Assembly: GCF_029962835.1 (NCBI RefSeq)
Contig: NC_080591.1
Location: 40,059,501-40,123,500, forward strand
Source: Magnolia sinica
Taxonomy: Eukaryota > Streptophyta > Magnoliopsida > Magnoliales > Magnoliaceae
Reading direction: 5' to 3'
DNA: 64,000 nt
The notes beneath the pieces were generated by a model, which had not been told where the DNA came from, made no database searches, and saw only the letters and a program-made list of their open reading frames with translations. Position numbers and translations under genes: made by a program. Positions 11,036 through 23,368 of the stretch are shown here, in pieces (the stretch's first letter is position 1; every line of letters begins with the position of its first letter).

Positions 11036-12363
11036 CTAAATAATGTACTTATGTCCATGCTCTACATCTGTTTTGAAAAACTTAGGAAACTGTGGTAATC
11101 GACCACAAAAACATATCATGGGCTACAAAAATTTTGGATCGAGTTGTTATTTTGGTTCTCTTCAACCAGGTATTTGTGACCCATTCATGAAGTTTTTAAT
11201 ATAGGGGATTCAATCACTACCATTTCATATGTAATGTTCCACCTAAGATTCGAATCTACTTCATTTTTGAGATCATGCCCTAAAATCAAGTGACAAATAA
11301 ATGAATGGTGTGGATGTAAGGCACATACATCACGGTGGGCCCTAGTTAGGGATCCACCGACCTTGGTGGATCCTGGGATCCACCCAAACCCAAACCGGCC
11401 CCTAACAACTCAACTTAGATGACTAAATTATGTAAATTCTCCAAGTCGCAGTTCCAAAATGAGACTGATTGAATAATGGTAACCTCTGGTTCGTGGACAC
11501 TTGTTCGTTGAAACAGTATCGGTACATGTTTTCATTTCTACCGTCCAAAAATATTCACCAGCCTAATAGTTAGATAATCAGATAGTGTAAATTTTGATTT
11601 GTGCCCCATGGAAATTGATTTCATTAGTTTGAACGGATTAATTTAAGTTGCTTTGTGTTCCAAGTATGCAATATCTAAATGATCTCTAAGTCCTGTAGAT
11701 TATCCATCACTTCCAGATGCTAGGTGAGGTCTACTGTGATGTTTGTGAGAAATCCACCCGTCCATCTATTTTACAAGATTATTTTAAAAAATGCCTAGAG
11801 TTGAAACCTTCGTAAGCTCCACCTTGATTTTTATATGAACATTCCCACTGGGATGAAGTGAAACACCAAAAAAGTATTTTGATACAAAAACTTTGTGAAA
11901 ATACACGAATGTTTCAACCGTTGTCATTGAATCCCACCATTTCCTCTCTCCATTTCAATTTTAGTCACATTTTTTAAAATGAACTGACAAAATAGATGAA
12001 CGGGTGGATTTCTCACAATGCACGAGCCTGAAATCGCGTCCTTAATTCCGTAACCTTGTGACGTGATTGGAACCGTCACTGGAGTGGGCCAAGCACATGC
12101 GAAAGCTGCGAGCCAAAAGTTGTACCTATCAAACAATGGTAGCCGTTCATCAATGGCGCGTTACTGGATGCTTTAGGAACGCTGAGGGGAAAAAAACGAA
12201 AACGAAGTATCTAATCAATGACAGGATGGCCAGATTAGCCAGTTAGATCTTACACCTTTCCACGTGTGGGTGGCCTAGCTTTCAGATTGCACAAGTGCAA
12301 GTGCAAGATGTGAATACCATCAGCTCCCTTAGCCGTAAAAAGGCCAGCGAATGGGAAATTATT
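11036..12363. other. Spacer with a second inverted-repeat element (about 11690-12040)
   Basis: GAGAAATCCACCCGTCCATC near 11748-11767 is matched by the inverted copy GATGAACGGGTGGATTTCTC near 11995-12014, giving an element of about 350 bp. The 213-bp ORF on the minus strand here is just this repeat. Nothing else was recognised. Confidence 0.5.
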
Positions 12364-14481
12364 TGTAACAATACTAAATTTTGGTACACTAAAAAACTAA
12401 AATAAATAGTTAAATATTTTATTTTTCATTACAAAATAAAAATAAGCCAATAGTTAATTTGGTAAAGTTACGCTTAATTGAGATAGAGGTTGAGGGATTA
12501 ATTCTTGGGGTAGTAATAATAAAATAAAATTTATATCAAATATCATTAAAAAATTCAAATTCAGGATAAGGGAGGATGTGCTCATCCTATGTCATAAGAA
12601 AAGAAAAAAAAAAAAAAGATAGGAAGCCCTAAAGAAAAAAGGGAGAGGAAATTCTAAGAGGCTTAGATCGGGTAAGTTATTGTTCATTCTTTCATTTTTT
12701 ATTTTTTATTTTTTTACATTTAATATAATTTGACTCAATTTATGTAATGAACAGTGTTGACCAGCCACACGTTCATTGCATTGATCTGTAGGTATATCTG
12801 CTGTAAAGATTATGGAAGTCTAAAATTAAATGCAAAGTTTTTTATCACAAAGATAGATTAGTGTGTATCTGGTTGAATCAGATTAGATCTATACGGACCA
12901 TACGATCCCTAAGGCCAAAATATATAAGGGCCTTAACTTCTAGATCAATCTGACTATCGGATGGGCTACACTAATCAGATCTGAAAATGTTTAATAAGGA
13001 AAGCTTAGATTTCTGCCAACTGGTTGGTATTACTTAGCGTAGAAAGTCGAGATGGGCCATCAGTGTATATGTGGTTAAATCCATACCATTCATCCAATTT
13101 GTAGAGGCAAAATATGCTAGTACCTCAAGAATCTGGATGATCCAGTTATCTGATGGGCCACCTCGATCAATCATTTGACATTTAATTTGAGGATTTTAAA
13201 AAGAAAATCTAAAATTTAATAATTAAATTTAATAAATATATAATTTTAATTATTTGATTAATTAAGGTTTGGCCACCTAAGATGTATATCAAAGGTGGGC
13301 CCCACCATGTAATATAATCAGATGAATAATACTATTGTGGATATAATTGATAGGATCTCTGAATTCAAACCAACCTATCACCTGATGGATTTTACACTAC
13401 TGGACTCAGGTGAATAACCCAACGTGTCTCTTTATTCATTAGAATTAAAATAATTTCTTTATGATGGTTTGATTGATTGATGTACTGATTTGAGTATTTT
13501 GTTTCAATATTATATGATGTAGTAAATTATATGCTAATATGTACTAAATTGCATGAATTATAATAATTGTACATTGAATTTACTTATAATGACAAATATC
13601 TATGGCAATTATGAAAATGATATATTCATACATCATCCATCATTCATTGCATTTGCGTAATGCCTTGTTGATCCTAGGGGTCCTCCTTAGAAGAAATGTC
13701 GATCCTGGTAAACCGTTACCAGATGCGGGCTATGCCCAAGCCTACCGAAAGGTGGAACCCTACCCAACGGGTGGATGCAGGTTGACGACCTCCAATCTAA
13801 GCAGATGGACGATCATCCCATCTGATGCATCCATACACCATTTGCATCCATATCATTATACATACATTTTTTTTGTATTATTTTAATTGTTATAATTATG
13901 AACCATGCTGAGTTATTTCACTAAGCTTGGTCAGCTTACCTTTTTATTGATGGAAAAATCATACAAATAAACAATTAGCTAATGAGTTGGCGCAGGAACA
14001 AGAAGTTGTGATTGAACTGGTCCATGACACACATGAGACATGACCGTATCTGTGAGGAGAGGAATTGACTGCATTTGGACTGTTCCTAATTAATTAATTA
14101 GAATTTCCTTTGTTAGGACTATCTGATTTATATATAATGAATGATGATATTAGTTGTAGGATTTTTAAGTATTTATTGGTTTTATTTAATTGAATTGTTA
14201 TAAGTCTATAGCAAGTATTCATTAGTAAGCTGTATTGACTGATGAATGATGCCAAATTTATATTGATTGAATGTTTATGGATGTTGAGAATGAACAGATG
14301 TTGATGATTAAATCATTTTGTGTGAATGATTGTGAATGAACCTCATTGGAATGTAGAAATGAATATTAATTTTGCTTCTAAAAAATCATATAATGGAATG
14401 AAGTTAGTACACTATGTACGAGTTACGATTTGAAACTTGGGTCTGAGGGTGCACACTGTACTCGAATTTTGGGGCGTGACA
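12364..14481 (+). repeat. Probable Ty3/gypsy (chromovirus-like) 5' LTR
   Basis: Begins TGTAACAATACTAAATTTTG and ends CGAATTTTGGGGCGTGACA just before a primer binding site. A purine-rich leader (AAAGGGAGAGGAAATTC) near 12640 and TATCCAACG-like spacer text fit an LTR. The right end is well supported by the primer site; the left end is inferred from the TGTAAC start. Confidence 0.6.
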
Positions 14482-14484
14482 GAA

Positions 14485-14496
14485 TGGTATCAGAGC
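14485..14496 (+). other. tRNA-Met-type primer binding site (gypsy)
   Basis: TGGTATCAGAGC follows the LTR end GGGGCGTGACA after a 3-base gap. This is the standard complement to the 3' end of initiator tRNA-Met used by many plant retroelements. Confidence 0.85.
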
Positions 14497-16534
14497 GAGG
14501 CCTTTTCTAAAACCTAGAGTGACCTGTAAGTTATGTATCCCAACTAAATTTCATAAATTGTAGACCCTTGAAATTAGAAATATTTCATTAGTATTTCCTT
14601 CTTGATTGATGTATGGAATGATGAACATAGAGACCAAAATTAAGTTCCTATTAATTTTTGTTGAATATAGAAATAAAAAAAATTAGATTCCCTGCACTAA
14701 TATTTGAATATAATTTATATTAAGATGGGTTAGTATGAACCAAAATGAATTTTAAAGATATTTAATTCAGAAATTCTGTTGGACAGCAATGGGCAGCAAG
14801 AATTACCCAACTTGTAAAATTTATAACTATACAAGTACTACTCTCATCGAGGCGATTCGAAAGCTTGATTGAAGATAAACAAGTCTAAATTAATATAAAA
14901 ATAAAACTAAAATTTGAATCTCATAGTCACGATATTGATTCAGTGAGTTAGTATAAGCTGGTCAGAATTCATTAAATTCTGGACAGGTCTGACTGCAGGA
15001 ATTAAAAAAAAAAATTATAGTTAGAATTTTTAGTTAAGATTTCACAGAGACATAGTAAACTTATAATTAGATCTCTATAAAAATTTTGAACTAAATTTGA
15101 AATTTTGAATTACAATAAAATGTGATAGAGAAAATAGTCATCAAAACGAAAATCAATCTGCCCATACTAGAGACCCAAACTTAGGTCCCCTTAGAAATTA
15201 TTAAGATAGCCATTTGAACTTATGAAAAATTTGCTTTGAATTAAGGAAAGTTGAGAACATAGAGTCTTAAAATTCTAGGTTCCCTAGAAAATTGTTTGGA
15301 TAATCGTGAAACTTAGAAATAAACTTGGGTCTTCATTATAAACAATCAACATAGTCGTTCGGACTTAGATACCAAACTTAGAACCGTGGGAGGACAAATG
15401 TCTCATATGATGTAAGTAGAATCATCAAGAACATTCCCTTAGACTTGACTCTTAAAGATCAATTTTAGGAATCTAGAAATGCGAACCTCTCTAAAATTTT
15501 CCTTAATTAGAACTGACACTGTCACAAGACTCAAGGAAAGAAATGAACTTAGCCATTGTAAGAAATTCCTTACCCACCATATTGTAAAATAGATCAAACA
15601 TAAGTACTCCCTAAACTTAGGGAATCATGCTAGGAAAGGTAATTTGAATTTTTTAATACACCTCTTTAGTTAGAAACAATGTCTCTCATAAATTCCATCC
15701 CTTAAAATTAACTACAGGTAAAGTTATAGAATTTTTGGGTAAACTTTCAACCCTAGGTTAAGCATCTGGACAAGTTTAGCAAATGTCAAACTCAAAATTT
15801 CATGAGAAATCTTGGGTCCTGAAATTTTCACATAATGCATTAAGAAATCAGAGTGCGCAGTGAAAGCGTGATGGCCAATTGGATCTGTTCACATGGATTG
15901 GTGGAATCATGATCAAGCGAAGTGTACGCGGTTTAATCCAAAATTCTAAATCCTAGCAAATCCCAATGATTTAAATGCCTTGATCAAGTATAAGATCGAG
16001 AATTGCCAGGATTAGAAAATGATGCTAGTGGATCCACTATTCTGCGCAGGCAGAGCATCGATATATCGGGCTCAAACCTACTACAACTATCCGTTCGTGT
16101 TAGCTCTAACACTGAAAACAAATTTTTTTATATTGTACTTTAGAAAGCGGAGAACTATCATTAAAGGTATCAGAGAATAAAAAGAAAGATATAATATTAT
16201 TAGTTTTCACCTATACGAACTTATAATCTTAGTCAATACTATAGAAAATTATGAGGTTGTTAGGCACTGAAATGCATCCCTAGTTTTGGTAGATAGTAAA
16301 AAGAATTCCAATCTTTAATAAAACCCACATACAATAATTGACTGGTTAGACTAGAAACTTAGGAGTTATAGTAAATTTAGATCTAGCATGTATGGAATGC
16401 AGATTGTGATTACACATTTAGTCAGGTGAAAAATAGGATACATTAATAAGAAAATTTTACTACAAGTAATGTTAAAAATTAGGATACACATTATCAAATC
16501 TCGAGGGCGAGATTTTTCTTTACGGGGGGTAGAT
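14497..16534 (+). mobile_element. Internal region of a non-autonomous gypsy element, no coding capacity
   Basis: Lies between the primer site and a polypurine/LTR start at 16504-16535. It is AT-rich, with no open frame of note and no recognisable gag or pol, so it is either decayed or a LARD-like derivative. GAGGGCGAGATTTTTC near 16503 is similar to the region preceding polypurine tracts of chromoviruses. Confidence 0.5.
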
Positions 16535-16702
16535 TGTAATAACCTCGGTTTTGATAGTTAGTCATATACATTTATACAAACACACAACCTTGATGGGTAA
16601 ATAGTGAATTCTTAGAAATACTGAAAATTAGATTGTCCTTGATCCCATTCATGATAGAAATGTTGAATTTCGGGGACAAAATTCTCTTTAAGTGGGGTAG
16701 AT
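16522..16702 (+). repeat. Two polypurine tract / LTR start signatures in tandem
   Basis: ACGGGGGGTAGATTG precedes TAATAACCTCGG at about 16521-16546, and GTGGGGTAGATTA precedes TAACACCCCGTAATTTTCGG near 16692-16722. Two 3' element ends only about 170 bp apart suggest that one LTR was truncated by another element or by recombination. Confidence 0.6.
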
Positions 16703-17750
16703 TATAACACCCCGTAATTTTCGGTACTCGAGTGTTACCTGATAACCTAACATATGAAACCGCTCATCTTCATTCTAACCTAAATCGGATGGTTGGAAGT
16801 AATCTTCATCCATGGATCAACCATCCACCCATTGATTTTCAAGATGGACCTACACTTCTATCTATTTGGGGTCCTAATCATAAAGCCGTACACCATCACT
16901 TTCAAGACTCAAATCACAAGATGTACCATTCGTCAGTCCAAAATGTTTGGTTAGCCAAAACCCCCGCATATGAACGTAATGGATTGTTCATTCAGTTCAA
17001 TGTGGATTGTCAGATTCTATATAACCAGTCCTCGAGACCTTAAATCACTAACTAAACCTTTGTATGAAAAAAAAATCTGAGCGTCAGATCTTCAAGGATT
17101 GTTGGATGAAATAATTTGAGTGCATAAATCAAACATTATGCCTCACCTGAACGTTAGATTCGCCTCATCTTTGGCCTGATGGCCCAACATTTGTATACAA
17201 GACGTGTGGATGGAGCAAATTTCATTAAATATTACTGTGTACCCCACCCTGTGTGCGTGTGCACCATTATGCATGTGCATTCACTGTGCACCATATTCAA
17301 AAAGCTAGATCAAATCGGTTTGACCGCAACCTTTCCAAAAAGGGCGGAATTCTCTCTTTCTTTCTTCCTGACGAAATGGAGGGCCCCACTGTTGGAATTT
17401 GGGCCCACTAGCAGCTCACAGATTGATGATCCAAACCGTCCATCAGGATTGGAAGGTGAATCTGACCAGGATGACGGGCGTTTCCACATGAGTCATAGAC
17501 ACAAGGGTGAACAACTTCATCCGTAAATAGTGTTTTGTGAATACAATTTTGACAAAAAGGAAAATTCTATTTCGCTGCCAATGAGCTGGCAATCCATGTG
17601 GGATCGTTCCTTTCCACCTCGACCCTTCGTTTCGGGTTATCCTGGCCGCTCAACTTTAACAAGAGTTATGGTTTCCTTTTCTTCACACCTAAAGAAAATG
17701 TGGAAGGAATCTTTCTGTATTTTTCTCGCTGGCTCAATCTCAACTGTTTG

Positions 17751-18420
17751 CTACCATCTAAGAACCCTCAAAACCATCTCCCACGACCAATCTAGGGCTC
17801 TATTCGTAGCTATCACGAGTCCTCTTAGGAGATCTCGTCAACACGAGATGAGCCGCCCGTGATTGAAAATCTCATGCACCACACATATATCGGTGATATC
17901 TGTCATCAAAATGGGCCCCACATTGATCTATGGTCCAATCTAGCCCATCCAGAAGTGATGGACCAAATGATTTGGCCATAGATTGGAAGTTGCCATTACC
18001 GACCACTTCATCTTCCCTGTTGAGCGAAGAAACCCATCACCTCATGATGGATCCCATTTGTTGATCTATAATGATCATCGGTTGGCTACCATCTAAGAAC
18101 CGTCAAAACCATCTCCCACGTCCAATCTAGAGCTCTATTCGTAGCTATCACGAGTCCTCTTAGGAGATCTCGTCAACACGAGAAGAGCCGCCCGTGATTG
18201 AAAATCTCATGCACCACACATATATCGGTGATATCTGTCATCAAAGTTGGGTCCCACATTGATCTGTGGTCCAATCTAGCCCATCCAGAAGTGATGGACC
18301 AAATGATTTGGCCATAGATTAGAAGTTGCCATTACCGACCACTTCATCTTCCCCGTTGAGCGAAGAAACCCATCACCTCGTGATGGATCCCATTTGTTGA
18401 TCTATAATGATCATCAATTG
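17751..18420. repeat. Direct tandem duplication, 2 x 335 bp
   Basis: Both units begin CTACCATCTAAGAACC (17751 and 18086) and share text through GATCTATAATGATCATC with only scattered differences. The duplication lies upstream of the LTR's TATA-like box. Confidence 0.92.
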
Positions 18421-19299
18421 GCCCATGGCATCGAAATATCACCCCTACGAGTTATTTAGAGCCATGCAATTAGATCGAGTTGTGTCGACTTTCTCATCAG
18501 CAAGGATAATAGCGAGTTACACCAGATCGAGTGTAACTAATCTGCCGATAAGTTGGGATAAAAGCATCTAGTAATAGGTTAATGGAGTCCTATTTAAGAC
18601 TCCATTTTAGGGCAATCACTTACCAGAAATAGAAAGTGAGATAGAAACAGAGAGCGTCGTCTATCCGTTGCCGCACTAAGTCATTCGACTCAGTTCGAGT
18701 TGCGGTGAGTCTAGCTCGACTCAGAGGGGCTATTAGGCGTAGTTGAGAAGAGAGAAGAAAGTGAAGAAAGAAGAAAGAAAGAAGAGAAAAAAAAATGGAG
18801 AGAGGAAGAGGGTGCATGCTAGTTGTGACGCGTTGACTCGGCTCGACTTGCTTGAGTTGTGGGTTGGGTTTGGCGTGTCCTGACTAAGTCCATACTTAGT
18901 ACGTGTCATTCCAGAGAGAAGGAAGAAGAAAGGAAAATGAGAAAAAGGAAGAGAAGGAAGAGGGGAACAGGAAGAAGAAGATGAAGAGAGAGTGAGAGAG
19001 CAAGGGTGGTGCGGCTGCACTGTGACGTTGCTCCGCCCACTAGGTTGCTAACTAGTCAGGTGGAAACTCCTACTAGGCATGGTTAAAAGAAAAGAAAAGA
19101 GAAGGAAAGAAGATGAAGAGGAGAAGAACGAGGAGGAGTGGATTCGAATTCGAGAACTCAACTCAGCCATCTGAGTCACGGACTGCTAACTCGCTGTGCG
19201 AATTGCTGGTCAGGTTTGATCCATTCTAGATTTTGGGAAGTCCAGGGAGAGAGGGAGAGAGAGAGAGGAAAGGAGAGGAAGAGAAAAGCAGTGAGGGAA

Positions 19300-19350
<51 letters not shown>

Positions 19351-19991
19351 AATCGTGGGTTACCGCTGAGTCAACTCGGTTGAAATCCACTGAGTTGGTC
19401 TGAGTTGGGTGTGGGTCCGGCTGAGTCCAGACTCGTCTTGTTGGGAAGAGAGTGGAAAAAGAAAGAAAAAAGAAGAGTAAAGAAAGAGAAAAGAGGTAGA
19501 GAGAGAGAGAGAGAGAGAGACCAAGTAGGTCGTCACACCGAGTTGACTCGACTCACCCGAGTCACAGGTTGGGGTGGGTGTGTTAGAGCTAGGTCAGGAT
19601 GGATCTTACGGCCATCGTTGTGCCTTTTCCAGCTAGAAGGAAGATGAAGAGAGAATCATCGGTCAGTTGACCTAGGACTGAGTTAACTCATTGGATATTG
19701 AGTTAGGCCACACAACTTTCGCTGAGGTTACGAATTTAAGGGCATGCACTCCTTAGCATTACTAGTTAACGATTCAACTCGTAAGGTGATGACTTATTCA
19801 CCTTGAGCTTTCATCTTCCATGTTAGCTTAAGTAATAGTCTAACTTTTATTTTAATTAGTAATTGGTAAATCTAACTTATGATTACTTGTGTTATTATTG
19901 AATCTGATTATCGAATTATATGCTTAACATTTATTTTGTATGAATATTTATATGTTGTACTTGTATATCTTCTCATGCTTGTGGATTGATT

Positions 19992-20568
19992 AAATGGACC
20001 AACTGTTTGAAAAGTCCATTCTCTTATTTGGGATAAGCTGACAGTTTGAAATGTTGATCCCCATGCATGAATGAGCCAACTTTTTGAAAGGCCCATTCTT
20101 TACTTTAGTAAGTCGACTGTTTGAAAGGCCCACCATCTTGAACGTGTCGACTATTTGAAAGACTTGTTCCTTTGCAAGTTAAATGAGTTGACTGTTTGAA
20201 AAACACATTCTCTTTCCTGAATGGACCGACTATTTGAAAGGTCCATTCTCTTAATTGAGATGAGATGACTGTTTGAAATGTCCATCCCCATGCATGAATG
20301 AGCCAACTGTTTGAAAAGCCCACTATCTTACTTAAGCAGATCAACTATTTGAAAGACCCGTTCCTTTGCAAGTTGAATGAATCGGCTGTTTGAAAGAATC
20401 ATTCTCTTGCTTGATGAACCGGCTGTTTGAAAGGTCCATCCTCTTTCTAGGATTGAGCCGACTATTTGAAAGGTCCATTCCTATGTATAAATGAGCCGAC
20501 TGTTTGAAAGGCTCATTCTCTTGTATGAATGGAATGACTATTTGAAAGGTCCATTCATTTGACCAACT
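19992..20568. repeat. Minisatellite, about 15 units of 34-44 bp
   Basis: Each unit contains CGACTGTTTGAAAGG or a close variant followed by CCATTCTCTTG-like and ATGAATGAG-like text. Sub-types recur in order: CCCCATGCATGAATGAG and CCTTTGCAAG units each appear twice, about six units apart, so there is a higher-order repeat. Minus-strand ORFs here are translations of the repeat. Confidence 0.92.
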
Positions 20569-21114
20569 AGATGTGCATCCCCAGTTGACGTGCATTTACG
20601 CATCTATACATTTAAATAAGATCGCATTATGAAAAATTTTACATGTTTTCTAGTTTAAACTATGCTTGACTAATGCGGTGGTATGTAATCTTAAGGGGAA
20701 TTCACATTGAGGTAGCCACTCATCCTTTGAATATATAACCGTACAAGTAGAGCGAATTGTCTAAATGATTAGGTGGATGAGGAGCAGGGTACAAAGACTA
20801 CCTAAGAGATGCTGCATGATATTGTGTTTCAAGACTAGTTTAAATTTTATTTTAACTCATGTATCAAATTGTTTCCTTCATGTATTTGTAGTATTGGGAC
20901 AATGGTTTGTATAAACCTTCGGGCAGTCACTTGGGTATTTAAATGTTATATGTGGACTTCCCTTTATGTTTGATTTGTCCCTTTTCCACTAGACTGCGAA
21001 CTCCAAAAAAGAATACGCACACACACACGTGAAATTTGGCTATGTTTAAAGGTTAACACTTAGATTTTCGGAAAACAAGTTGTATACTCGGGTTTCGAAA
21101 ACCTGGGCGTTACA

Positions 21115-21603
21115 CTTTCGTAGGAACTTCCCATGATGAGAAGAAAGGTGGAGCCCATTGTGTTATTTGTGAGAAATATACCCCTTCCATCTGTTTTTTT
21201 AGATCATATTAGGAAATGGCCTTAAAACTGACACAAATCCAAAACTCAAGTGAGCCACATGACAAAAGTTTGAACATGTACCATTGAAATATGCGTGGGG
21301 CCACATAAATTTTGAATCTGACTAATTTTTATAATTTCAATTCATCCTAGTAGGAATGACCTTATTAACCGTATGGATGGTATATAAACATCACGGTGGA
21401 CCCAGGGAAGTTTGCAACGGTAAAAGTTTAACTACACACATTTTCCATTTTCCTGACGTATAACACACTTAAGTTTTGGATTTAGATCATTTTTTTGCAA
21501 ATCCCTTAAAATGATCTTGTAATGAACATGGTGGATTTTCCATAAACATCACGGTGACCCCCACCTATCTTCCCATCACAGGAAGTTCCTGCTAAAGGCT
21601 TTT
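21115..21603. mobile_element. Inverted-repeat MITE-like element
   Basis: The left end CTTTCGTAGGAACTTCCC and the right end GGAAGTTCCTGCTAAAGGC are inverted copies (about 37 bp, imperfect). It abuts the end of the long LTR at 21114, so its outermost left bases may be missing. Non-coding. Confidence 0.7.
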
Positions 21604-21641
21604 GTAGGAAATCTGCATCCGGCTAAGATGTGGATTCCCTA

Positions 21642-21850
21642 CAAAAGGCTTTCGCAGGAACTTCCTGTGATGGGAAGAAAGGTGAGGCCTAATGTGTTGT
21701 TTGTGAGAAATCCACTCCTTCCATCCATTTTTTCAAATCATATTAGGATATGGGTTCAAAACTGTCATAAATCCAAAACTCAAGTGGGCCACAAGGCAAA
21801 AGATTGAACATGCACCGTTGCAAGATGCATGGGGCCACATGAAGGAAGTG
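21642..21850. mobile_element. Second, one-ended copy of the same MITE-like element
   Basis: Starts GGCTTTCGCAGGAACTTCC and follows the neighbouring copy through GGGGCCACAT, then stops at about 21840 without the opposite end. It is a truncated copy in direct orientation. Confidence 0.65.
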
Positions 21851-22503
21851 GATTGGTTGTTGTATCACACACCACCAACCTAGCTGGTGTGTTGACGTCA
21901 CCAAGTTATGTGGGTCCTATCACAAGGTTTATGTTATATCCAAACTGTCCATCTATTTGGTGAGTGTTCACAACCCTAAGTGTAGGGTCGCGATGTAGTA
22001 ATAACTCGGTGAGACTGAGGTCGAATCCACATGGAATGGGGAACACAGTCTAGAACTAATCTAAGTCTAACTTAGTTAGTCTGGGTTTTTAATCCAGCAA
22101 TTTAGAAAAAAGTTTTGAAAATAACAAAGATAAAATATTAAGGATCCAGGAATCCACTTATAGCAATCTCAACATTAATTTACTTGATTCAATGATAACC
22201 CAATTGAAATCGAAGTCCTATCTTATCCAATCGGATGATGGAGCGATAAAAACATAATCTGAACTTTCCATTAATCTTTAAATATCCATCTAATTGCAAT
22301 GATGGTAGTTGAATTCAATCATCCTACCATGCCCGGGAGACGATGGTGAACAACAACTTCTACACATCACACAATTCCAAAGTCAATAAGATCATATCAA
22401 AAGCCTTCACAACATCTACTGTAATTTCAATCACAATAAATCATAAAAAACTGGAAATATATCTTAATTTAAATCAAAACTTAATGAAAGTTCAACATAA
22501 ACT
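21851..22503 (-). other. Spacer or LTR-like segment next to the minus-strand LTR element
   Basis: From about 21961, text such as CTCGGTGAGACTGAGGTCGA resembles the 3' (U5) end region of several plant gypsy LTRs read on the minus strand. It may belong to the LTR at 22504-23368, but the sister LTR at 28694-29574 has no such extension. Unresolved. Confidence 0.35.
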
Positions 22504-23368
22504 TGAATCAAAGAAAACTAAATATCAAAATAAACTATAGGTTTCATCCCATAGCCTTAGCTAAGGGATTAGCCTGAGAAGACTAACATCCTAGAAGAAA
22601 AATAAAAGAAAAACTAGAAAACTCTACTAGAACCATGAAAAAATCGAAGCGGAAGAACGTTGTCGACGCTCCACCTAAGCCTTCTCTCCCTTTCCAAACC
22701 CTAGAAGATGCTTTGGAGCATCCTAGGAACTCCTATTTATATTCGAAGAACTCCAACTTTCGCACCGAGCTAGAAGAATTTGGAAACCACCTTAAATTTA
22801 TGCAGTCCACATAAGCTCCGCGTAACACCTTCGATGCATCGAAGGGCCATCGATCGAATCTTCGATGCATCTAAGTTCCTTCGATGCCATCGAAACTTGT
22901 CCAGAATTGTCTAGTGAGTTGGCTTGAAAAATCTTGAAATTCTCAATTGCACCTTCTATGCCTGTAAGTACCTTCGATTGAACCTTCGATGCATCTAAGT
23001 GCCTTCGATAGAATCGAAGTCTATTCTGGCAGTTTTCCAGAACTATGTTTTTCTGGCCTCGGAATCTCAGATTATCTTTTTTCAGGACAATTTTCAAGAT
23101 TCCTTTTCTTCACTTCAAATCTTCGATTCTCCTCATTCCTCACTTGGTTTCCTTTGATCTTTGGCATGTGAATTTTCATTAATGGCTTCCAAATCTCCAA
23201 TCCTTTAGTCTTCTTTTGAGCTCTAAATCCATCCTTTTAAGTGCATATTCATCATAAGCTTCCGAATCACCTCGCATGACAAAAATGTATATAATAAAAT
23301 CAAATTATCAATTCAATGCCAAGAAAACTAATGTAATTGAAGGGTTAAATATGCAATATAAGAGTCTT
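22504..23368 (-). repeat. Left (3') LTR of a non-autonomous LTR element
   Basis: Plus-strand start TGAATCAAAG. It matches 28694-29574 nearly throughout and its last bases (GTCTCA) now lie at 25343-25348 beyond an inserted solo LTR. A minus-strand TATA (ATAAATAGG) is at 22732-22740, with quasi-palindromes TTCGATGCATCGAA (22830-22843) and TTCGATGCCATCGAA (22880-22894) upstream of it on that strand. Confidence 0.8.

Larger units (their letters stand above)
16703..21114 (+). repeat. Long Ty3/gypsy LTR (about 4.4 kb)
   Basis: Starts TATAACACCCCGTAATTTTC (probably TG changed to TA) after a polypurine tract and ends AAACCTGGGCGTTACA, a mirror-type LTR end. A TATA-like TATTTAAG at 18590-18597 is followed by GA-rich leader DNA. 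Inside are a 335-bp tandem duplication, (GA)n tracts near 19305-19346 and 19500-19520, and a 15-copy minisatellite. All ORFs here are low-complexity or repeat readings. No target-site duplication was found. Confidence 0.6.

Noticed and set aside
19138-19647. Arg/Glu-rich ORFs
   Set aside because: They read (GA)n tracts in the LTR leader.
20000-20560. CRISPR-like array of regularly spaced repeats
   Set aside because: No unique spacers of constant length between identical repeats, no cas genes; it is a diverged plant minisatellite.
19908-20595. Minus-strand ORFs with repeated SNS/FKQS text
   Set aside because: They translate the minisatellite.
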